From positions 1 to 11,243 of the forward strand of contig JAEYXM010000277.1 in the NCBI GenBank assembly GCA_023428465.1: a stretch of 11,243 nucleotides of DNA, given 5' to 3'. The stretch is from Actinomycetes bacterium (lineage in GTDB: Bacteria > Actinomycetota > Actinomycetes > Actinomycetales > Cellulomonadaceae). The position numbers and the translations under genes are program-made. This document shows positions 1 to 7,147 of this stretch, piece after piece (position 1 is the first letter of the stretch; every line of letters starts with the position of its first letter). The notes under the pieces were generated by a model. The model saw nothing but the letters and a program-made list of their open reading frames with translations. It did not search any database and was not told where the DNA came from.

Positions 1-2
1 CG

Positions 3-3000
3 GACCCGATCCCGTTCGGCGCCCCCGGCGGCGCCCCGGGCACCCCGACCTCCTACGCGCAGAGCTCCGGCTTCGTCTACGACGCCGACCCGCGCATCAT
101 CTCCAACCTCATCTCGGACCAGACGACCGCGAACCCGGCCGCCGTCGCCGCCGCGCAGAGCATCGAAGGGTCGACGATCCAGGCCCCGACCCCCAACGGC
201 GACGGCACGCTCGAGTACTCCCGTATCGAGGAGACCGCCCCGCAGCTGACCTTCGAAGGCTCGTGGGTCGACGCGCAGAGCCCGGACGACCGGTCCGGCC
301 CCGACGGCACCTACAAGTACACGGACACCACCAACGACACCGTTGCCGTGCGGTTCGAGGGCAACGCGGTCCGCATCGTCGCGGCGGTCGGCCCGGGCAA
401 CGGCATCGCCCAGGTCCAGCTCGACAGCACCGCGCCCGTGCTCGTCGACCTGTACGCGCCCGCGTGGGGCTACCAGGAGATCGTGTTCGAGGCGGACGGC
501 CTGCCGTCCACCCTGCACGAGCTGAGGATGACGGCCACCGGCACCAAGGCTCCGGCGTCCAGCGGTACGCGGATCGAGATCGACGCCGTCGACATCGGCA
601 CCGTCACGGGCGAGACCTTCGCCCCGGGCGAGATCTACATCCCGAACGTCTCCCCGGACGAGGGCCTCTCGGCGCCTTTCAACTCGTGGTTCACGCTCTT
701 CGGACAGTTCTTCGACCACGGTCTGGACCTGGTCTCCAAGGGCGGCAACGGCACCGTCGTCATCCCGCTCCAGCCCGACGACCCGCTGTACGACCCCGCC
801 TCGACCACGAACTTCATCATGGTCACGCGGGCGACGCAGCACGTCGACGCCAGCGGCGTCGTGCAGCACGAGAACCGCACCACGCCATTCGTGGACCAGA
901 ACCAGACCTACACCTCCCACCCGTCGCACCAGGCATTCCTGCGCGAGTACGAGGCGACGGCCGACGGCCCCGTCCCGACCGGCAAGCTGCTCAACGGCGT
1001 CGACGTCGACGACGACGGCGAGCGCGACGGCCTGGCGACCTGGGCAGACATCAAGGAGCAGAGCCGTGAGCTGCTGGGCATCGAGCTGGACGACCTCGAC
1101 GTGCAGGCCGTCCCGCTGCTGGCGACCGACCCCTACGGGCGCTTCATCGCCGGTCCGAACGGCCACCCGCAGCTCGTGGTGCCGATCGACCCTGCCCTGG
1201 GCGCCGCATCCGACAACCTGATCCTCGTCGAGGGTGACCCGTCGAACCCGGTGGACGCCTCCGCCGCGCTCGACGCCGGCCACGCGTTCCTCGACGACAT
1301 CGCGCACGACGCCGTCCCCACCAACGCGGGCTACGACGCCGACCTGCTCGACTCGCACTACATCACCGGTGACGGCCGTGGCAACGAGAACATCGGTCTC
1401 ACCGCCGTGCACCACGTCTTCCACTCCGAGCACAACCGCCTCGTCGGCCACGTCGAGGACGTCCTCGAGGGCAGCGGCGACGCCGCCTTCATCGCGCAGT
1501 GGCACGACCAGTCCGGCCCGTGGGACTTCGGGGAGCGTCTCTTCCAGGCTGCCCGCTTCGTCACGGAGATGGAGTACCAGCACCTCGCGTTCGAGGAGTT
1601 CGGTCGCTTCGTGCAGCCCACGATCGACAACCAGCCGATCAACGAGACCGCCTACCACGCGGACATCGACCCGGCGATCACGGCTGAGTTCGCGCACGTC
1701 GTCTACCGGTTCGGGCACTCCATGCTCACGCCGACCGTCGCCCGCGAGGGCTTCGGCACGGAGGACCTGCCACTGCTCGACGCGTTCCTGAACCCGGCCG
1801 AGTTCACCGACGACGGCCGGCTCCACCCGGACGAGGGTGCGGCCGCGGTCATCCAGGGCATGGCCGGCCAGACCGGCAACGGGATCGACGAGTTCGTCAT
1901 CCCGACCCTGCGGGACAGCCTGCTCGGCCTCCCGCTGGACCTCGCGGCGATCAACATCGCCCGTGCCCGCGACACCGGGTCCCCGACCCTGCAGGAGGCG
2001 CGACGCACCTTCTGGGAGGCGACGTACGACGGAGCGCTCGAGCCGTACATCAGCTGGGAGGACTTCCGCCTGGCCCTGCGGCACCGCGCGTCGATCGTGA
2101 ACTTCGTCGCCGCGTACGGCATCCACCCGTCGCTCGAGGGGGCCTCCACGGTCGCCGAGAAGCGGGAGGCCGCCGAGGCCCTCGTCGCCGACCCGGTGTT
2201 CATGAACGCCCCGTCGGCCGAGACCGGCCTGGACGACGTCGACTTCTGGGTGGGTGGCCTGGCTGAGGACGGGCTGCTCTTCGGCGGTCTGCTCGGCCCG
2301 ACGTTCAACTTCGTCTTCGAGACGCAGATGGAGAACCTCCAGAACGCCGACCGGTTCTACTACCTGACCCGGACGCAGGGCCTGAACCTGCTGTCCCAGC
2401 TCGAGAACAACTCGTTCTCCGAGCTGGTCCAGCGCAACACGGACGCGAGCAACCTGCCCGCGGACCTGTTCACCAGCCCTGACCTCGTCATCGACCTGGG
2501 CGACCTGCCCGAGCCGTGGCCGACCGGCCTGATCCAGGTGGGCGGCCAGTGGCGGTGGGACGGCGACGAGCACGTCGTCATCCACGGCACCGACGCTGCG
2601 GAGAGCGTCCGCGGCGGCAAGGGTGACGACTCGGTCTGGGGCCACGGCGGCAACGACCGCCTCGAGGGCGGCATGGGCGACGACACGATCCACGGCGGCG
2701 CCGGGAACGACACCATCACCGACCTCTTCGGTGCGGACGTCGTCCACGGCGGGCCGGGTGACGACGCCATCAACGGCGGCTCGGGGATCGACCTGATCTT
2801 CGGGAACACCGGCCGCGACTTCATCCTCCACGGCAACGAGATCACGACCTCGCACGGTGGTGCGGGCAGCGACCTCATCCGCGGTGGCAACGCCAACGAC
2901 GTCCTCACCGGCAACGAGGACGACGACTGGCTCGAGGGTGCGGGCGGTCACGACCTGGTGCAGGGCGACCAGGCCCTGACGTTCCAGAACGACCCGAAGG

Positions 3001-5069
3001 GTGGCGCCGACATCCTGTTCGGCGGCAGCGGAAACGACGACCACGACGCCGAGGGCGGTGACGACATCATGCTGAACAACGGCATCGACCGTCACGCCGG
3101 CATGCTCGGCTTCGACTGGGTCACGCACAAGCAGGACCCGTTCCGCGCCGACTCCGACCTGGACATCAGCATCTTCCTGCCCCCGAACCCGCTGCTCATG
3201 CAGTCCCGGTTCTTCAACATCGAGGGCCTGTCGGGGTGGTTCCGCGACGACATCCTGCGAGGCCGGGACACCCCCGGTGACCCGGCAGTCGAGGACGGTG
3301 CCGGCCACGAGCTGACCCAGGCGCACCTGGACCGGATCACCGGTCTGCGTGACCTGCTCGGTGGCGGTCCGGTGCCCGCGTACGCGCCTCCGTTCATGGC
3401 AGGCAACCTGGCGAACGACATCCTCCTCGGTGGTGCCGGGAGCGACACCCTCGAGGGCCGGGCCGGCGACGACTTCATCGACGGCGACGCCTGGCTGGAC
3501 GTCTATCTCGTCGGCCCGGGCGGAGAGCGTCAGGAGTCGATGCAGCCGTTCCAGGCGCGCATCTTCGCCGGCACCCTCGCGCCGTCGGACATCACGATCC
3601 ACCGCGAGATCGTCGTCGAGGACGACCCGACGTCCGTGGACACCGCGGTGTACTCGAGCGACCGGGCCGACCACACCATCACCCTCATCGATGACGGCAC
3701 GTGGCGGGTCGCGCACGTGGACGACGACGACGGCAACGGCGTCGACATCCTGCGCAACGTCGAGGTCCTGCAGTTCGCGGACGAGACCATCGTGCTGGCA
3801 GGCCTCGCCGACGGCGCCGCGTTCGGCACGATCGACTTCACGACCCTCGAGCCCGTCGAGGACGTCGAGCTGTCGGTCATCCCGCTGTTCGACGACCCGC
3901 AGGGCGTCGACTGGTCCACCGTGGTCTACACGTGGCAATGGGCGGACGACGAGAGCGAGTGGACGGACTCAGCCACCGGCGAGTCCTTCACCCCGGGCGA
4001 CGTGGAGGCCGGCTGGCCGCTGCGCGTGGTGGCGACGTTCCTCGACCTCGAGGGCAACGAGGAGTCGATCACGTCTCCGGCCACCCTTCCGGTCGCGAAC
4101 ATCAACGACCCGGCGTTCGGCCTCGTCGTCGACAACACGGCACCCGTGGTCGCAGACGTGCTCACGGCCGTCGGCTACGACGACCCGGACCTGATCCGCA
4201 ACGACGACGGTGACCTCGTCACCACCCTGTACTTCCAGTGGGAGGAGGGCGACGGAACGACGTTCACGGCGATCCCCGGCGCGACCGGTGAGAGCCTGAC
4301 CGTCACCTCTGCGATGGTCGGCAGCCACCTGCGGGTCGTCCTGCAGTTCGTCGACAGCAAGGGTGGGCCGGAGACGCTGACCTCGCCGGCGACGGCGGCG
4401 GTCCTGGCCCTTCCCGGCGACCCCGGCGACCCGGGCGACCCGGGCGACCCCGGCGACCCCGGTACCCCGGGCGACCCCGGCGACCCCGGCGACCCCGGCG
4501 ACCCCGGTACCCCGGGCGACCCCGGTACCCCGGTGAGCTTCTCCGACGTCCCCGACTCGCACCCGTTCGCCGCCGAGATCAGGTGGCTGGCGGAGCGGGG
4601 CATCACGACCGGGTACGCCGACGGGACGTTCCGGCCGGGGCAGCCCATCGCCCGTGACGCCATGGCGGCGTTCCTCCACCGCCACGCCGGCGTCACGGAC
4701 TACACCGCACCGGCGACGTCGCCCTTCTCGGACGTCTCCACGGGCCACCCGTTCTACACGGAGATCGCCTGGCTCGCCGAGCAGGGCATCACCACCGGGT
4801 TCCCCGACGCGACGTTCCGGCCGGGCCAGTCCATCACCCGGGAGGCGATGGCGGCGTTCCTCCACCGGTACGCCGGCGTCACGGACTACACCGCACCGGC
4901 GACGTCGCCCTTCTCGGACGTCCCCACGGGACACCCGTTCTACACGGAGATCGCCTGGCTCGCCGAGCAGGGCATCACCACCGGGTTCCCCGACGGGACG
5001 TTCCGGCCGGGCCAGTCCATCACCCGGGAGGCGATGGCCGCCTTCCTCTACCGGTTCTCGCAGGACTGA
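3..5069 (+). CDS. Cell-wall-anchored RTX animal-type heme peroxidase with SLH domains (5' end outside window)
   Basis: The reading frame is open from the left edge, so start and signal peptide lie outside; 1688 residues are visible (numbered from position 3). The family uses H2O2 to oxidise small substrates (halides, thiocyanate, Mn(II), phenols). Order seen: start of the peroxidase domain (ISNLISDQT, 33-41); inserted beta-sandwich (about 82-198); peroxidase core (about 200-735); RTX nonapeptides (about 871-1027 and 1135-1166); two Ig-like repeats (about 1300-1470); Gly-Asp/Thr-Pro linker (1472-1510); three SLH domains (1513-1688). By motif alignment to myeloperoxidase, the distal His is H239 (FFDHGLD) with heme-ester Asp D238, the catalytic Arg is R459 and the ester Glu is E462 (GDGRGNEN), the proximal His is H572 (YRFGHSM), and its Asn partner is N651 (NIARARD). 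All are present, so the enzyme should be active. The export route is inferred to be Sec, with SLH binding to a secondary wall polymer. The substrate is unknown; MopA-like Mn(II) oxidation is one possibility. The GTG at 348 is not the true start, because homologous sequence continues upstream. Confidence 0.93.
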   Translation, partial: DPIPFGAPGGAPGTPTSYAQSSGFVYDADPRIISNLISDQTTANPAAVAAAQSIEGSTIQAPTPNGDGTLEYSRIEETAPQLTFEGSWVDAQSPDDRSGPDGTYKYTDTTNDTVAVRFEGNAVRIVAAVGPGNGIAQVQLDSTAPVLVDLYAPAWGYQEIVFEADGLPSTLHELRMTATGTKAPASSGTRIEIDAVDIGTVTGETFAPGEIYIPNVSPDEGLSAPFNSWFTLFGQFFDHGLDLVSKGGNGTVVIPLQPDDPLYDPASTTNFIMVTRATQHVDASGVVQHENRTTPFVDQNQTYTSHPSHQAFLREYEATADGPVPTGKLLNGVDVDDDGERDGLATWADIKEQSRELLGIELDDLDVQAVPLLATDPYGRFIAGPNGHPQLVVPIDPALGAASDNLILVEGDPSNPVDASAALDAGHAFLDDIAHDAVPTNAGYDADLLDSHYITGDGRGNENIGLTAVHHVFHSEHNRLVGHVEDVLEGSGDAAFIAQWHDQSGPWDFGERLFQAARFVTEMEYQHLAFEEFGRFVQPTIDNQPINETAYHADIDPAITAEFAHVVYRFGHSMLTPTVAREGFGTEDLPLLDAFLNPAEFTDDGRLHPDEGAAAVIQGMAGQTGNGIDEFVIPTLRDSLLGLPLDLAAINIARARDTGSPTLQEARRTFWEATYDGALEPYISWEDFRLALRHRASIVNFVAAYGIHPSLEGASTVAEKREAAEALVADPVFMNAPSAETGLDDVDFWVGGLAEDGLLFGGLLGPTFNFVFETQMENLQNADRFYYLTRTQGLNLLSQLENNSFSELVQRNTDASNLPADLFTSPDLVIDLGDLPEPWPTGLIQVGGQWRWDGDEHVVIHGTDAAESVRGGKGDDSVWGHGGNDRLEGGMGDDTIHGGAGNDTITDLFGADVVHGGPGDDAINGGSGIDLIFGNTGRDFILHGNEITTSHGGAGSDLIRGGNANDVLTGNEDDDWLEGAGGHDLVQGDQALTFQNDPKGGADILFGGSGNDDHDAEGGDDIMLNNGIDRHAGMLGFDWVTHKQDPFRADSDLDISIFLPPNPLLMQSRFFNIEGLSGWFRDDILRGRDTPGDPAVEDGAGHELTQAHLDRITGLRDLLGGGPVPAYAPPFMAGNLANDILLGGAGSDTLEGRAGDDFIDGDAWLDVYLVGPGGERQESMQPFQARIFAGTLAPSDITIHREIVVEDDPTSVDTAVYSSDRADHTITLIDDGTWRVAHVDDDDGNGVDILRNVEVLQFADETIVLAGLADGAAFGTIDFTTLEPVEDVELSVIPLFDDPQGVDWSTVVYTWQWADDESEWTDSATGESFTPGDVEAGWPLRVVATFLDLEGNEESITSPATLPVANINDPAFGLVVDNTAPVVADVLTAVGYDDPDLIRNDDGDLVTTLYFQWEEGDGTTFTAIPGATGESLTVTSAMVGSHLRVVLQFVDSKGGPETLTSPATAAVLALPGDPGDPGDPGDPGDPGTPGDPGDPGDPGDPGTPGDPGTPVSFSDVPDSHPFAAEIRWLAERGITTGYADGTFRPGQPIARDAMAAFLHRHAGVTDYTAPATSPFSDVSTGHPFYTEIAWLAEQGITTGFPDATFRPGQSITREAMAAFLHRYAGVTDYTAPATSPFSDVPTGHPFYTEIAWLAEQGITTGFPDGTFRPGQSITREAMAAFLYRFSQD
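246..596 (+). other. Inserted galactose-binding-like beta-sandwich domain within the peroxidase
   Basis: Residues about 82-198 of the peroxidase read as a compact beta-sandwich module. It begins near LTFEGSWVDAQ, has a GTYKYTD strand, then VRIVAAVGPGNGIAQVQLD, and ends in the pattern PASSGTRIEIDAVDI. That 'GPxxGIAxVxLDG...vDLYsp...YQ...f...GL...H.L.v...G.k.paSSG..i.vDAfdv' layout is one I know from noncatalytic modules attached to many actinobacterial glycosidases and surface enzymes. Peroxidase sequence flanks it on both sides: ISNLISDQT before it, IYIPNVSPDEGLSAPFNSW after it. I infer that it binds a carbohydrate or wall component. The family assignment is from memory of the pattern, not from a search. 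Confidence 0.6.
2613..3083 (+). repeat. RTX (hemolysin-type) calcium-binding nonapeptide block 1
   Basis: About a dozen tandem 9-residue units of the form GGxGxDxUx lie directly after the peroxidase core, for example GGKGDDSVW, GGMGDDTIH, GGAGNDTIT, GGPGDDAIN and GGAGSDLIR. Such repeats form a calcium-loaded parallel beta-roll that folds only outside the cell, where calcium is high. Several later units are degenerate (GNEDDDWLE, GAGGHDLVQ). The segment after the block (IDRHAGMLGFDWVTHK onward) is the conserved continuation I associate with bacterial RTX-heme peroxidases. Confidence 0.9.
3405..3500 (+). repeat. RTX calcium-binding block 2
   Basis: A second, shorter run of RTX units (NDILLGGAGSDTLEGRAGDDFIDGD) follows about 107 residues after the first block. 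It precedes a region ending in ILRNVEVLQFADETIVL, the 'NVExLqFaD' closing motif typical of RTX-repeat proteins. The two-block arrangement is the usual layout of calcium-binding bacterial peroxidases. Confidence 0.85.
3906..4409 (+). repeat. Two Ig-like repeats after the RTX region
   Basis: Two related modules share the pattern '(Y/F)xW(Q/E)...W/F......ATGESxT......VGxxLRVVxxFxDxxGxxExxTSPAT'. The first runs from VDWSTVVYTWQW to TSPATLPV (about 3906-4091) and the second from LYFQWEEGDGTTF to TSPATAAV (about 4227-4409). This resembles Ig-like spacer repeats of bacterial surface proteins, which I infer lift the enzyme away from the wall. No catalytic motif is visible. Confidence 0.6.
4416..4532 (+). 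repeat. Gly-Asp/Thr-Pro tripeptide linker encoded by a 9-bp tandem repeat
   Basis: Thirteen uninterrupted G-X-P triplets (117 bp) are seen in the order GDP x5, GTP, GDP x4, GTP, GDP, GTP. The DNA is a 9-bp tandem array (GGCGACCCC with ccg and ggtacc variants). The linker joins the Ig-like repeats to the SLH domains and is likely an extended spacer through the wall. It resembles collagen in having Gly at every third residue, but I do not claim a triple helix. Unit changes by slippage would always keep the frame. Confidence 0.9.
4539..5066 (+). repeat. Three C-terminal SLH domains, 186-bp period
   Basis: Three S-layer homology domains start with FSDV at 4539, 4725 and 4911, exactly 186 bp (62 codons) apart. 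Each has the layout FSDV..xHPF..EIxWLAExGITTGxxDxTFRPGQxIxRxAMAAFLxR. Three SLH domains usually fold as one trimeric unit that binds a pyruvylated secondary wall polymer. Domain 1 differs most (IARDAMAAF, where the others have ITREAMAAF). Domains 2 and 3 are almost identical even in DNA, indicating recent duplication or gene conversion. The protein ends directly after domain 3. Confidence 0.95.
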
Positions 5070-5089
5070 TCGACCGGCCTGAACCGTCA

Positions 5090-5131
5090 GCACGTGCGGC
5101 CCGTCTGCTCCGGCAGCCGGGCCGCACGTGC
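5090..5131. terminator. Bidirectional hairpin terminator between convergent genes
   Basis: A perfect 14-bp inverted repeat has arms GCACGTGCGGCCCG (5090-5103) and CGGGCCGCACGTGC (5118-5131). The 14-nt loop can itself close four more pairs (CTGC/GCAG) over a TCCG tetraloop. It lies between the peroxidase stop (5069) and the kinase stop (5133). Neither side has a T-tract, which is common for actinobacterial terminators. Its position suggests it serves both transcripts. Confidence 0.75.
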
Positions 5132-5132
5132 G

Positions 5133-6440
5133 TCAGTCCAGCGGCACCCAGGCAATGACGGTCGTGCCCCGCCCCGCGCCGGACGTCACCTCGAGGGTGC
5201 CGCCCACCTCGGCCACGACGTCCCGCACGAGGCGCAGCCCGAGGTGCCCCTCGCGCGCCGCCTCGGACGTGTCGAAGCCCCGCCCGTCGTCGCGGATGGT
5301 CAGGCCGGCCCGACCGCCCCGCAGTACGAGCGTCACCTGGACGGTCCCGGCGCCGGAGTGCTTGAGCGCGTTCGTCATCACCTCGCGCGCCAGTCGGTAC
5401 AGGAGGGTCGCGCGCGAGGGTTCCATCGCGACGTCGTCGGGCACGTCGAGCTCGACGGCGATCCCGGCGTCGCGCAGGCGAGTGGCGTGCTCCTCGAGGG
5501 CACCGCTCAGGCCGACGGCGTCCAGGTCGGCCGGGTAGATCTCCATCATCATGCCCCGCAGGTCGGCGACGCTCTTGCGGACGAGCGCGCGCGCTCTGCC
5601 GATGACGTCGGCCGCCCCCTCGTCCCGGCTGCCCACCGACTCGAGCGCGTAGCTGACGCCCACGAGCTCCTGGATCACGTCGTCGTGCAGGTCGCGCGCT
5701 ATGCGGCGCCGCTCGAGGTCGGATGCGGCCGCGGCCTGCGTCATCAGCCGGCCGCGCATCCCCTGGAGCCGTTGCACGGAGCCCGCGAGCCGGATGGCCG
5801 GCGGCAGCTGCGCGAGCTGGAGCGCGACGAGCGTCGCGAGGCCCACGGGCAGCAGCGTGACGAGCAGGTCCGACTGCTGCTGGTGCACCACCTGTGCCGG
5901 GTAGTACACCTCGAGGACCAGGTCCTCACCGGCGGCCTCCATCGCGAGGTCGACCTCGACGAAGCGCCCGTGCGGCGGCTCGTAGTCGTGCAGCGGGACG
6001 CCGGTGTCCTCGAACGTGGCGACTGGCTCGTCGCCGTCGAGCACGCGCTCGTCCCAGTCGTGCAACGGGAACTCCTCGCCGATGATCGCGGTGTCGGTCG
6101 AGTACACGACGAGACCGCTCGGACGCCAGAGCGTGATCTGCTCCACGGAGCCGTCCGCGACGCGCGCGGTCGCGACCGTGTCGAGCGCCTCGAGCGCGTC
6201 CGGGTCGCCACGGAGCATCGCCGGGTCGACCAGCGGCACCACCATGCTCTCGGCCATGCGCTCGACGGACTCGCCGAGCTGCTCGAGCGTGTGCGCGCGT
6301 GTCAGGTGGCGCATCAGCAGCGCGGACGGCACGGCGACGACGACGAGCGCGGCCAGCCCGAGCACGAGGAACTCCCGCACCGCGGCCCGCACCTCGGAAC
6401 GGTCGGCGATCTCCCTGGTGGACCGTCTCCGGACCGGCAC
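5133..6440 (-). CDS. NarL-family sensor histidine kinase (HisKA_3 / HATPase_c)
   Basis: This 435-residue membrane kinase should autophosphorylate and pass phosphate to the adjacent response regulator. Features from the N-terminus: TM1 at about 24-43; an extracytoplasmic sensor at about 45-190 with a Cache-like pattern (ITLWRPSGLVVYSTD...IIGEEFPL, 102-126); TM2 at about 192-212; the HisKA_3 dimerisation helix with phospho-acceptor H252 in RRRIARDLHDDVIQ; and the ATPase domain with N-box N357 (EVMTNALKHS), G1 motif DDGRGFD (384-390) and GHLGL (398-402). The GTG start at 6440 is chosen because it follows the regulator's stop by 1 nt and has GGGAG five bases upstream. The ATG at 6515 in the same frame would overlap the regulator and add an Arg/Pro-rich tail typical of out-of-frame GC-rich DNA. 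The signal sensed cannot be told. Confidence 0.92.
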   Translation of the reverse strand: MPVRRRSTREIADRSEVRAAVREFLVLGLAALVVVAVPSALLMRHLTRAHTLEQLGESVERMAESMVVPLVDPAMLRGDPDALEALDTVATARVADGSVEQITLWRPSGLVVYSTDTAIIGEEFPLHDWDERVLDGDEPVATFEDTGVPLHDYEPPHGRFVEVDLAMEAAGEDLVLEVYYPAQVVHQQQSDLLVTLLPVGLATLVALQLAQLPPAIRLAGSVQRLQGMRGRLMTQAAAASDLERRRIARDLHDDVIQELVGVSYALESVGSRDEGAADVIGRARALVRKSVADLRGMMMEIYPADLDAVGLSGALEEHATRLRDAGIAVELDVPDDVAMEPSRATLLYRLAREVMTNALKHSGAGTVQVTLVLRGGRAGLTIRDDGRGFDTSEAAREGHLGLRLVRDVVAEVGGTLEVTSGAGRGTTVIAWVPLD

Positions 6441-6441
6441 C

Positions 6442-7110
6442 TCAGCTCCCCGCGGCCTGGCGCAGCAGGCCGGCGCGCCACGCCGTGACGACGGCCTGGA
6501 GCTGCGTCCGGGCACCCAGCTTCGCCATGAGGGCCTTCACGTAACCGCGGCACGTGTGCTCGGTGATGCGCAGGGTGGCGGCGATGGTCCGCACGTCGAG
6601 GCCCTCGCCCATGAGCGCGAGGACCTCGCGCTCGCGGGGCGTCAGCGGAGCGATGACCTGCCCGTCCTGGCCGACGACGACGGACCGCACCGGCTCGCCG
6701 TCGGCGCTCGGGGTGGGCGGGTGGAACTCGAACGCGCCGACCCGCGCACGGCGCACGGCCGTCAGGAGCCTGCTCAGGGAGCCGTCCTTGGGCAGGAACG
6801 CGCACGCGCCCGCGGCGGCGGCGCGGACCACGACGTCCGCGTCGGTGTGCGCGGTGAGCATCACGACCCTCGTCTCGGGCAGGGCCGCGAGGAGCCGGCG
6901 GGTCGCCTCGAAGCCGTCGGCACCCGGCAGTTGCACGTCCATCACCACGACGTCGGGCAGGGTGTCACCGACGACGCGCACCGCCTCGTCCGCGTCGCCC
7001 GCGACGCCGACCACCTGCAGGTCGGGCTCCCGGTCGAGGGCGGCCGACAGCAGCTCGGCCACCGTCCGGTGGTCGTCGACCACGACGACTCGGGTCACCT
7101 GCTCGTCCAT
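6442..7110 (-). CDS. NarL/FixJ-type response regulator (REC-LuxR HTH)
   Basis: This is a 222-residue two-component transcription factor. The receiver domain (about 5-122) has the acidic pair D12/D13, phospho-acceptor D58 (VVVMDVQLPGADG), switch T86 (MLTAH) and K108 (FLPKDG). The C-terminal LuxR helix-turn-helix (about 156-215) opens LTPREREVLALMGEGL and continues TIAATLRITEHTCRGYVKALMAKL, where 'TCRGYVK' replaces the usual 'TVKxHV'. Phosphorylation by the next-gene kinase should control DNA binding. The ATG at 7110 is chosen for the AGGGGGG run just upstream; an in-frame GTG directly precedes it. It sits 37 nt downstream of the SARP-type gene and 1 nt before the kinase, so the three are probably co-transcribed. 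Target genes are not visible. Confidence 0.93.
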   Translation of the reverse strand: MDEQVTRVVVVDDHRTVAELLSAALDREPDLQVVGVAGDADEAVRVVGDTLPDVVVMDVQLPGADGFEATRRLLAALPETRVVMLTAHTDADVVVRAAAAGACAFLPKDGSLSRLLTAVRRARVGAFEFHPPTPSADGEPVRSVVVGQDGQVIAPLTPREREVLALMGEGLDVRTIAATLRITEHTCRGYVKALMAKLGARTQLQAVVTAWRAGLLRQAAGS

Positions 7111-7147
7111 CACCCCCCCTAGCTCCGCATGGGGGACGCGGAGTGGA
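7111..7147 (-). promoter_or_regulatory. Intercistronic leader of the response regulator: SD and small inverted repeats
   Basis: In the 37-nt gap between the BTAD gene stop and the regulator start, the mRNA reads CTCCGC, a 9-nt loop, then GCGGAG (6-bp stem; plus-strand positions 7123-7128 and 7138-7143). A C5 run (7131-7135) could instead pair with the G7 run (7113-7119) that acts as the Shine-Dalgarno. The two pairings exclude each other. The pattern is visible, but any role in translation is speculative. Confidence 0.3.

Noticed and set aside
1002..1037. EF-hand-like loop DVDDDGERDGLA in the peroxidase
   Set aside because: It lacks the acidic residue at loop position 12, and flanking helices are not evident; the stretch is a variable loop in the peroxidase domain.
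4416..4532. CRISPR-like or true collagen repeat
   Set aside because: The 9-bp array has no spacers and is in frame within a coding gene. It has Pro at every third position, but nothing else supports a stable triple helix.
3969..5093. A 374-codon minus-strand frame containing repeated GVAGVAG
   Set aside because: The repeats are merely the reverse complement of the GDP linker and SLH repeats.
5094..6488. A 464-codon plus-strand open frame across the histidine kinase
   Set aside because: It is antisense to a gene with clear H-box, N-box and G-box motifs. Its composition (Arg, His, Val-rich) is typical of complement frames in GC-rich DNA, and it would run through the terminator.
6441..6515. 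An upstream ATG start for the histidine kinase at 6515
   Set aside because: It would overlap the response regulator by 74 nt and add an Arg/Pro/Cys-rich tail; the GTG at 6440 has a GGGAG site at good spacing.
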